A DNA stretch of 53,803 nucleotides from DAISWL01 sp036826375 (lineage in GTDB: Bacteria; Patescibacteriota; Saccharimonadia; Saccharimonadales; HK-STAS-PATE-42). The position numbers and the translations under genes are program-made. The stretch is from NCBI GenBank assembly GCA_036826375.1, contig DAISWL010000005.1:1-53803 (forward strand). Reading direction: 5' to 3'. Positions 40,317 to 47,450 of this stretch are shown here, in pieces; the stretch's first letter is position 1; each line of letters starts with the position of its first letter. The notes under the pieces were generated by a model. It ran no database searches. It was not told where the DNA came from and saw only the letters and a list, made by a program, of their open reading frames with translations.

Positions 40317-40904
40317 ATGAATAATAAAATTGAACAGTTATCCAACTTGTTTGGATCAAAAACTAGATATAAAATAATCAAGCTTTATGTAGAGAATGGC
40401 GGATCTAGATTCTTCGTTAGGGAAATCACCAGATTAATCGATGAGCAGATAAATTCCGTCAGAAGAGAGCTAGAGAATTTAGAGAATATGGGTCTCTTAT
40501 TGAGTAGAGATAAAAATAATAAAAGATATTTTTCTGTGAATACTAAAAGCCCAATATACCCTGGATTATGTATGCTTATGAGTGGTAACCGAGGAGATCC
40601 GTATCAATCAAATTCAGAAATAAAAATTACTATAGATGATGTTAATATCTCCAGTCTAAAAAAGATATGCTCAGATTTATTCGTAAGGCCTAGCGATAAC
40701 GATTTAATGCCTGTAGATATATTCTGCGTGGTCAATAGCCCCGCTGATAAAATAAAGGCCTTAGAAATATTGAAAAAGCTTGAAAGTAAACTAAAACGCA
40801 ATATCAGATATTCCGCTCTTACTGAAGGCGAGTATTCTCTGGGCATTAAATTAAACCCAGAGCTCTATGATACAATTTATAAGGTAGGAATTAAGAAGAT
40901 CTAA
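40317..40904 (+). CDS. Winged-helix (ArsR-like) regulator
   Basis: The first 80 or so residues form a winged helix ('LFGSKTRYKIIKLYVENGG', 'VREITRLIDEQINSVRRELENLENMGLL', and the wing 'DKNNKRYFSVN'). A second domain of about 100 residues ('DLFVRPSDNDLMPVDIFCVV', 'LEILKKLESKLKRNIRYSALT') looks like a nucleotidyltransferase-fold remnant. Such two-part proteins occur in CPR and archaea. It probably binds DNA near its own operon. An extended -10 TGG-TACTAT (40299-40307) lies 9 nt before the ATG, so the message is leaderless. The downstream gene starts 13 nt later with AAAGGAG. Confidence 0.65.
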   Translation: MNNKIEQLSNLFGSKTRYKIIKLYVENGGSRFFVREITRLIDEQINSVRRELENLENMGLLLSRDKNNKRYFSVNTKSPIYPGLCMLMSGNRGDPYQSNSEIKITIDDVNISSLKKICSDLFVRPSDNDLMPVDIFCVVNSPADKIKALEILKKLESKLKRNIRYSALTEGEYSLGIKLNPELYDTIYKVGIKKI

Positions 40905-40917
40905 AGGAGATAAAATT

Positions 40918-41532
40918 ATGTTTAATTTTGGTAACGGCTATTTTATTATTAAAATTGGTAAGAATAAAGTTGCTTTCGTCGCTGATAATGGCTTGTCTAA
41001 TCTTGCAGATATTGTTTCAGGGGTGGATGTTGTATTATCTGAAACTATTCTGGATAGCGGGATACGCTCTGACATACTTTTCGGCTCTACCCAGGGAGAG
41101 TATGGTCTCAATGGATTGTCTGTCAAGGTTGTATCTCATGCTGGGCATAACCTCAATTTGTTAAGGTTTAGCGGGGGGCTAAATCTGTCTCAGTTGTCAT
41201 CGAACTTGTTGTGCCTCGACGATTACGCGGATACGGTAAATGAACTCACCAGCTCTAATAACAGCTCTTTGGACGAGGTATCTTTAATTATTATTGATTC
41301 ATTATGGGGTCTGGATGTCGACTTGGAAAATTTAGCCGTAAAATCCTCTCTAATGATAAAGAATAACGAAAACTATAAATTTATAGTCATAACGCCATCC
41401 GATGCTGCCAATAAGCTGCACGAAGAGTTTTCTAGAATTGGCATTGAAGCAGACCTAACGCCTCATGATGAAGTTAAGCTTAAAAAGCTGTCAGATGTTA
41501 AGTCGATGCCAGATTTAACAATTACCTTTTGA
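40918..41532 (+). CDS. Unknown protein co-transcribed with the HTH regulator
   Basis: The 204 residues do not match a family that I can name with confidence. The pattern of short strands ('NGYFIIKIGKNKVAFVADNG', 'GLSVKVVSHAGHNLNLLRF', 'SLIIIDSLWGLD', 'YKFIVITPSD') could be a beta-lactamase-fold or other alpha/beta sandwich with its catalytic residues lost. A single 'SHAGHN' segment holds two His. There is no signal peptide or membrane segment. It is coupled to the regulator by 13 nt and an AAAGGAG site, so the two probably work together. It ends in TGA. Confidence 0.5.
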   Translation: MFNFGNGYFIIKIGKNKVAFVADNGLSNLADIVSGVDVVLSETILDSGIRSDILFGSTQGEYGLNGLSVKVVSHAGHNLNLLRFSGGLNLSQLSSNLLCLDDYADTVNELTSSNNSSLDEVSLIIIDSLWGLDVDLENLAVKSSLMIKNNENYKFIVITPSDAANKLHEEFSRIGIEADLTPHDEVKLKKLSDVKSMPDLTITF

Positions 41533-41736
41533 TATTCCGAGCAACCCTGACCTGGTTTATTCCGGCGCAGTACGCCACATAGCAAGTGTGCATTGAGGGA
41601 TACTGATAACCAACATCGGTTAGGGACGTTCACTGCAGGGAGCATTCTAGCTATATGAGTTCCATACACTCGAGTAATACGACATACCCGAATACCCGTC
41701 TAAGAGCTTTTGTAATTATTTTAAACTAAATAAAAA
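41533..41736. ncRNA. Candidate structured RNA in a 450-bp gene-free gap
   Basis: This stretch is less AT-rich than other gaps and holds many short hairpins: GGCG-CAGTA-CGCC (41563-41575), CACA-TAGCAAG-TGTG (41576-41590), AACC-AACATC-GGTT (about 41609-41622) and GAGT-TCCATAC-ACTC (about 41658-41672). It runs to the terminator at 41737-41764. It has no credible frame. On the minus strand TAAACCAGGTCAGG resembles part of SRP RNA, but the GGAAGCAGC loop is missing. I cannot name the RNA or fix its strand. Confidence 0.35.
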
Positions 41737-41764
41737 CAACGGCTTGCGAGTAACCGTTGTTTAT
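41737..41764. terminator. Bidirectional terminator
   Basis: AACAACGG and CCGTTGTT form an 8-bp stem with the loop CTTGCGAGTAA. A-rich sequence before it and T-rich sequence after it suit termination on both strands. From here to 41985 I see only AT-rich DNA with no gene. Confidence 0.6.
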
Positions 41765-41985
41765 TGGTGAAAGGAGTCTTTTTGTTTTTGAGCACTAATA
41801 TTGTTCATTAATGCTAACTAAATAGTAATGCATGGGCATGTGAATAGTCAAATGATAAATTCGCAACCTGAATCTAGTTTTTCCACATATTAAGTTTTTG
41901 AACAAAAAAGTTGATCAAAAACTTAATACGATCGCAGCCAGATATATGGTAATAGATGATAATTTTTGTTATTATCTTAAGTAAT

Positions 41986-42441
41986 ATGGATCCAACAATA
42001 CCAAATATAGAGCCCTCAATTTTTGATAATATATCGGAAACGGTAAATCCTAATTCTGCAGATAAATTACCAGGTTTCCAATTAAATGCCTTGCAGGACG
42101 TTGAATCTAGAGAATCTAATGTCTCACCATCAACAGGAGGACCCCCTGCACATGACGATAGTGATGACGCTAGGAGCCAAGTTGCTACGATAGTGCAGAT
42201 GAGTAGTGATGATCAAGTCGTCAAGGACGTCTCTGACTCGCCTGCTGCTAGCACCACGCATGTCGCAGATGAGGATGATTCTATTACCGATTCAGTGTTT
42301 GTCCGCAAGGTTGAAGAGGTCATATCTAACACTAACGGTGATCCTGAATATAGGTCGAATGGTATAGCACAGGTTCAGGCTGAATTTATACTAAAAAAAT
42401 TCAACCATCAGATAAGGTCTAACACAGAAAAAGGTAATTAA
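41986..42441 (+). CDS. Acidic unknown protein before the membrane ATPase
   Basis: The 151 residues starting MDPTIPNIEPS are acidic and low in complexity up to about 100 (Asp, Ser and Pro-rich). A short helical C-terminus follows ('DSVFVRKVEEVISNTNGDP', 'IAQVQAEFILKKFNHQI'). I do not recognise it. ATG 41986 is preferred to ATG 41956, because the intervening 10 residues (IIFVIILSN) look like leader sequence. It ends 19 nt before the VirD4/HerA-like ATPase, so the pair is probably an operon and the protein may be a partner or adaptor of that ATPase. Confidence 0.6.
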   Translation: MDPTIPNIEPSIFDNISETVNPNSADKLPGFQLNALQDVESRESNVSPSTGGPPAHDDSDDARSQVATIVQMSSDDQVVKDVSDSPAASTTHVADEDDSITDSVFVRKVEEVISNTNGDPEYRSNGIAQVQAEFILKKFNHQIRSNTEKGN

Positions 42442-42460
42442 CTACTATTGGTTTAATATT

Positions 42461-45376
42461 ATGTATATAGCAGTTATCATCATAGCAATAGTCATATTGA
42501 CGGTAATCGGTGCATTTTTCGGTTATATCCATATAAATAGCCTAAGGAACACCAAGAATTACGAAAGGGGTCTCAAGATGGTTACTATGCAGATTCATTT
42601 GCCGCCCCCTAGTGAAGATTTAGAAGTCGGTTCGAGGGACTCAAGGGATTTAAATGAAGAGTCTATTAACAGATCTCAGATAATGTACGATATATTATCT
42701 AGCATTACCACCAAGGGGTTTAAATCTAGGATCTACGGTCAGAAACACGTTGCTTTTGAGATAGTTGCGTCCAAGGGCGTAATTAAATACTACGCTATAA
42801 TCCCATATCCTCTTATACCATTAGCCGACCAGGCTATAACTAGTGCCTACCCTTCGGCGAGACTAGAGGAGGTTGAACAACATAATATATTCTCTAAAAT
42901 AGGCAAATCCACAGGCACTATCGGCGGAGAATTTAAACTTAAGAAATCCTACTCTTACCCAATAGCTACGTACCAAGAAACGAAAAGAGATGTAATGCAG
43001 TCTATATTAAACTCAATGGTTTCGTTGAGTCATGATGATGGTGTTGCTCTACAGTTTATTATAAGGCCGGCTAAGCACGGATGGTCAAAGTCTGTTATTA
43101 AGATGGCTGAACACATCAAGAAGAATAAGGGCAAGAAAACAGGGGCAGCTGCAATTCTGCCAAGTATTAGTGACATGTCAGCTGCAGTATGGAAAGTCCC
43201 AGAAATCGGAGAGGGTAAGGCTCAGGAGGATAAACAGCTCTCATCGCTTGAGCAGACTAAGATTGAGGCTATTGAAGAAAAAACTAGACATCCAGGTTAT
43301 GAAGTGAAAATTAGGGCTGTAGTCTCTTCCAATACGGCTATGCGTTCACAGACAATACTAAATAACCTAGTATCATCTTTCACGCTTTTTGATGCTCATG
43401 ATAGGAATGGTTTTAAGTTTATTTTAACTTCGGATGTAGATAATTTCATAACTTCCTATATATTAAGGATATTCCCTCAGACGGATAATAAAGTTTTGCT
43501 CAATAGTATTGAGCTGGCGACTTTGTTCCACCTGCCAGACCAACGAGTAGTACCAACTTCTCAATTAGAGAGGCAAACTTCTAAACAGGTAGACGGACCA
43601 AGCAATGTGCCTGAGACTGGTCTTTTTTTGGGATACAATGTTTATAGGGGCACTAAAAAAGAAATAAGACTTAGTGAAAAGGATCGTGGCCGGCATATGT
43701 ATATAGTTGGTCAGACTGGTACTGGTAAGTCTGTTCTTCTTGGTAACTTAGCCCTTCAAGATATGCTAGATGGCAGGGGTTTTGCTTTTATAGACCCTCA
43801 CGGGGATGTTGCTGAAGAATTAATGTCGCTAGTTCCGAAAGAAAGAACTGAAGATGTAATTTACTTCAATCCTGGTGACATGGATAATCCGCTGGGCCTA
43901 AATCTGTTTGAATTTCAAAGAGAAGAAGAAAAAGACTTCTTGATACAAGAGGCTATTAATATGCTCTATAAACTCTATGACCCTCAGCATCAGGGAATAA
44001 TAGGTCCTCGTTATGAAAGTTGGTTCAGGAATGCCGCATTGACACTAATGTCTGACCCGGGTGGAGCTACTTTCATAGATGTTCCAAAGGTTTTCACAGA
44101 TAATGATTACGCCATGCAAAAGAAAAAGTATGTAAAGGACGAGACAGTATTAGACTTCTGGGATAAAGAAATGGCGTCAACTAGTGATTATCATAAGTCT
44201 GAAATGCTCGGCTGGTTTGTGAGTAAATTCGGCGCATTCCTAAATAACGAAATGATGAGGAATATAATAGGCCAAACCAAAAGCTCCTTTAATTTAAGAG
44301 ATGTGATGGATAACGGTAAGATATTAATAGCTAATCTATCCAAGGGTAGGCTAGGGGATATGAACGCCAAGCTTTTAGGTATGATGTTTGTTATGAAGTT
44401 TCAGGCTGCTGCTATGGCCAGGGCAGACACCCACGAAGACCAACGTCGTCCGTTTACGCTGTATGTTGATGAGTTCCAGAATTTTTCGACCGATTCTTTC
44501 GCCGAGATATTATCAGAAGCCAGGAAATATAAACTTAGCCTGATAGTTGCCAATCAATACGTTAGTCAACTTAGTGATGAAATTCGTGACGCAGTTTTCG
44601 GTAACGTAGGTTCTATAATAGCTCTAAGGGCTGGCGCTAATGACGCTGACATGCTGGTTAAATATTTCTCTCCTACTTTCGATACTGAAGATATAGTTAA
44701 GATGCCAAACTATAATGCTGCCGTCCAGATGCTGATAAATGGAGTCCCTACGAAGCCATTTAGTATGGCTACGGCTCCTCCTCTAGGAAAACCTAACCCC
44801 AAGCTAGGGGAAGCAATGAAAAGGCTTTCGGCTGCAAAGTATGGACGTCCGAGAGACATAGTTTCTAAAGAAATTTTTGCAAGGCTGAGGACTGAAAATC
44901 CTAGTGGCTCCAAGCCTAATCCAAATGGCAAATCTATTGGCTCTGGGGCCAATACTCCACAACCCCAAGCTTCGACTAGCTTTTTAGATGACTGGTTGGC
45001 AAAAAGAAAAAAGAGTGGGCCCGCCACTACTCAGGTCTCTTCATCATCTAGTTTTCAAGCTCAACCTAGATCTGCTTTAGCCTCTCCACCTAGCATTACT
45101 GACTCATTTATTAAATCAAGGCCCAGTATCCAAGCAGGCCAAGCTAGTCTAGGCATTAATGGAGCTTCTATGACTGGCGGGAATCAACCTAATACATATA
45201 CGCAACTAGCAAATACTGCTAATACCATGTCTGATTCGGCAGGAGCTAATATCAATCAGCCATCGTCTAACACTATAGGTACTTTAACTCCAGCCGACCA
45301 ACATTCAAGCTATGATGAACGTGCGATAGATTTGTCTTCAAGTTCAAACCAGGAAGTAGAGTTCATTATTAATTAA
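42461..45376 (+). CDS. Membrane-anchored VirD4/HerA-like ATPase (T4SS-type)
   Basis: The 971 residues start with one membrane segment (3-25). A non-catalytic region of about 380 residues follows, then a motor with Walker A GQTGTGKSVLLGN (about 420), Walker B-like 'GFAFIDPHGDV', 'LSKGRLGDMNAKLLGMMFVMKF', 'LYVDEFQNFSTDSF' and 'IVANQYVSQL'. The tail (about 800-971) is disordered, rich in Ser, Pro and Gln. It resembles type IV secretion coupling proteins and DUF87/TraM-recognition helicases, which are common in CPR bacteria without complete T4SS. No other conjugation gene is in the window. It probably moves DNA or substrates at the membrane. Confidence 0.85.
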   Translation: MYIAVIIIAIVILTVIGAFFGYIHINSLRNTKNYERGLKMVTMQIHLPPPSEDLEVGSRDSRDLNEESINRSQIMYDILSSITTKGFKSRIYGQKHVAFEIVASKGVIKYYAIIPYPLIPLADQAITSAYPSARLEEVEQHNIFSKIGKSTGTIGGEFKLKKSYSYPIATYQETKRDVMQSILNSMVSLSHDDGVALQFIIRPAKHGWSKSVIKMAEHIKKNKGKKTGAAAILPSISDMSAAVWKVPEIGEGKAQEDKQLSSLEQTKIEAIEEKTRHPGYEVKIRAVVSSNTAMRSQTILNNLVSSFTLFDAHDRNGFKFILTSDVDNFITSYILRIFPQTDNKVLLNSIELATLFHLPDQRVVPTSQLERQTSKQVDGPSNVPETGLFLGYNVYRGTKKEIRLSEKDRGRHMYIVGQTGTGKSVLLGNLALQDMLDGRGFAFIDPHGDVAEELMSLVPKERTEDVIYFNPGDMDNPLGLNLFEFQREEEKDFLIQEAINMLYKLYDPQHQGIIGPRYESWFRNAALTLMSDPGGATFIDVPKVFTDNDYAMQKKKYVKDETVLDFWDKEMASTSDYHKSEMLGWFVSKFGAFLNNEMMRNIIGQTKSSFNLRDVMDNGKILIANLSKGRLGDMNAKLLGMMFVMKFQAAAMARADTHEDQRRPFTLYVDEFQNFSTDSFAEILSEARKYKLSLIVANQYVSQLSDEIRDAVFGNVGSIIALRAGANDADMLVKYFSPTFDTEDIVKMPNYNAAVQMLINGVPTKPFSMATAPPLGKPNPKLGEAMKRLSAAKYGRPRDIVSKEIFARLRTENPSGSKPNPNGKSIGSGANTPQPQASTSFLDDWLAKRKKSGPATTQVSSSSSFQAQPRSALASPPSITDSFIKSRPSIQAGQASLGINGASMTGGNQPNTYTQLANTANTMSDSAGANINQPSSNTIGTLTPADQHSSYDERAIDLSSSSNQEVEFIIN

Positions 45377-45420
45377 ATAATGTCTAATTAAGTTTATAAA
45401 TTTACTTAATACATAAAAGC

Positions 45421-45429
45421 TGCTATTAT
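45421..45429 (+). promoter_or_regulatory. Extended -10 promoter of gyrBA
   Basis: TGC-TATTAT (TG 45421, -10 45424-45429). The short leader carries AGGAGG (45444-45449), 6 nt before the TTG start. Confidence 0.65.
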
Positions 45430-45455
45430 AACTACATAGAATCAGGAGGTAAATT

Positions 45456-47447
45456 TTGAACAAAAACCAAAAGAAGGGGGCTTCGGAATACGATGCTTCT
45501 AAAATTCAAGTATTAGAGGGGCTAGAAGCTGTTAGAAAGCGACCCGGAATGTATATCGGTAGTACCGGTACTGAAGGGATGCACCATCTTATAAAAGAGA
45601 TTTGCGATAACTGTATAGATGAAGCTATTGCTGGCTATGCTCAAAACATAAGAATTAAAATCCTTGAAGATGGCGGAATTAAGGTCTCAGACGATGGTCG
45701 TGGTATACCGGTAGATGTTCACCCTAAAACTGGTAAATCTACACTAGAAACTGTACTCACCGTACTTCATGCTGGCGGTAAATTTGGAGGCGGTGGATAC
45801 AAGGTCTCATCTGGTCTTCATGGGGTTGGTTCTAGTGTCGTTAATGCTCTTTCTACTAAGCTTAAGGCTGAAGTGATTAAAAAGGGTAGGCTATATAGTC
45901 AAGATTATGAGAAAGGTAAGCCTGTTAATGAAATTTCATCTACTAAGCTTAACGATGACGTTAATATTATGGGCACAATCATAACATTCTATCCAGATCC
46001 GACTATTTTTGAGAGTGTAGAGGTTGATTTTAAATGGGTAGTCGATTATATTCGTCACCAAGCTTATCTTACTAAGGGAGTTTATATTGAGGCCGAAGAT
46101 CTAAGGTCAAACGAAAAAGAGGCCTTTTATTTTGAGGGTGGAATTAAATCCTATGTCGAACATCTTAACATGGGCAAGGTGATTGTATCGGATGATGTAT
46201 TTTATGTCGATAAGACTATAGAAGGCACCCAGGTTGAAGTGGCAATTCAGTATAGCGATTCTTTCAATGAGAATGTTAGAGCATTTGCTAACAATGTTTT
46301 TAATCCTGAGGGTGGTACTCATATGACAGGATTCCGAGCTGCTCTAACTAGAGTCATAAATGATTATGCTCGTAAGAATGGATTATTAAAAGATAAGGAT
46401 ATAAACCTCTCCGGTGACGATACTAGAGAGGGCTTAACCGCTGTTATATCGGTTAAGATAGAAGATCCCCAATTTGAAGGTCAGACCAAAAATAAATTGG
46501 GTAATACCGAAGTTAGAACTCACGTTGAACAGGTTATGAACGAGTGGCTGGCTTACTATTTCGAAGAAAATCCTAGTTCAGCCAAGAAGATTATAGGTAA
46601 GGCCGTATTAGCGGCTAGAGCCAGGGCTGCAGCCAGAGCTGCCCGCGATAATGTCATCAGAAAAGGAGTTCTAGAATCCACTTCACTACCAGGTAAATTA
46701 GCCGATTGTTCGAGTAAAGACCCTGAAGATTCAGAGCTATATGTAGTAGAGGGAGATTCAGCTGGAGGCTCTGCTAAAGGTGGCCGTGATAGCAAAACTC
46801 AAGCAATCCTGCCGCTAAGAGGTAAGGTTCTCAATGTCGAAAGAGCCAGAATAGACAAAATGCTAGCTAATAATGAGATAAAATCTTTAATAGCCGCCTT
46901 GGGAGTTGGCATCGGTGAACAATTCGATATATCTAGAATTCGTTATAAAAAGATCGTCATCATGACAGATGCCGACGTAGACGGTTCTCATATCAGAACC
47001 TTATTATTAACTCTTTTCTTTAGACATTTTGAGCCGATAATATCTAGCGGCTACCTATATATTGCCCAGCCACCTCTCTTCGCTATTACTCATAACAAAA
47101 AGAAGCATTACGTATATACAGATGAACAAAAAGAGCAGATTCTAAAAGAGATATCTGGCACTAAACTTAAGGATGATGAATCCCCGCTTTCGGATGAGGA
47201 CGTCATCAATGATGAGGTTAAGATCAAAGGCGTATCAATGCAAAGATATAAAGGTTTAGGAGAGATGGATGCCGATCAATTATGGGATACAACTATGAAT
47301 CCAGATAACAGGGTTCTAATTAAGGTCACTATCGGTGATGCCGAGTTGGCGGATAGAATCTTCAATAAACTCATGGGTGATGAGGTATTGTTAAGAAAGA
47401 ACTTTATTCAATCTAGGGCTAAATTTGTTAAGGATTTGGACGTTTAA
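45456..47447 (+). CDS. gyrB: DNA gyrase subunit B, TTG start
   Basis: The 663 residues have the GHKL ATPase ('LEAVRKRPGMYIGSTG', 'DNCIDEAIAGYA', 'DDGRGIPVDVHPKTG', 'GLHGVGSSVVNALS'), the transducer, and the TOPRIM domain ('ELYVVEGDSAGGSAKGGRD', 'LPLRGKVLNVERA', 'IMTDADVDGSHIRTLLLT'). The 'MQRYKGLGEMDADQLW' tail is conserved. It provides the ATP-driven part of gyrase. TTG is chosen as the start because AGGAGG is at proper spacing. It is 3 nt from gyrA. A ParE alternative is less likely given the adjacent GyrA. Confidence 0.97.
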   Translation: MNKNQKKGASEYDASKIQVLEGLEAVRKRPGMYIGSTGTEGMHHLIKEICDNCIDEAIAGYAQNIRIKILEDGGIKVSDDGRGIPVDVHPKTGKSTLETVLTVLHAGGKFGGGGYKVSSGLHGVGSSVVNALSTKLKAEVIKKGRLYSQDYEKGKPVNEISSTKLNDDVNIMGTIITFYPDPTIFESVEVDFKWVVDYIRHQAYLTKGVYIEAEDLRSNEKEAFYFEGGIKSYVEHLNMGKVIVSDDVFYVDKTIEGTQVEVAIQYSDSFNENVRAFANNVFNPEGGTHMTGFRAALTRVINDYARKNGLLKDKDINLSGDDTREGLTAVISVKIEDPQFEGQTKNKLGNTEVRTHVEQVMNEWLAYYFEENPSSAKKIIGKAVLAARARAAARAARDNVIRKGVLESTSLPGKLADCSSKDPEDSELYVVEGDSAGGSAKGGRDSKTQAILPLRGKVLNVERARIDKMLANNEIKSLIAALGVGIGEQFDISRIRYKKIVIMTDADVDGSHIRTLLLTLFFRHFEPIISSGYLYIAQPPLFAITHNKKKHYVYTDEQKEQILKEISGTKLKDDESPLSDEDVINDEVKIKGVSMQRYKGLGEMDADQLWDTTMNPDNRVLIKVTIGDAELADRIFNKLMGDEVLLRKNFIQSRAKFVKDLDV

Positions 47448-47450
47448 ATT

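Noticed and set aside
41540..41575. SRP RNA on the minus strand
   Set aside because: TAAACCAGGTCAGG matches the start of helix 8, but the GGAAGCAGC loop and closing strand do not follow.
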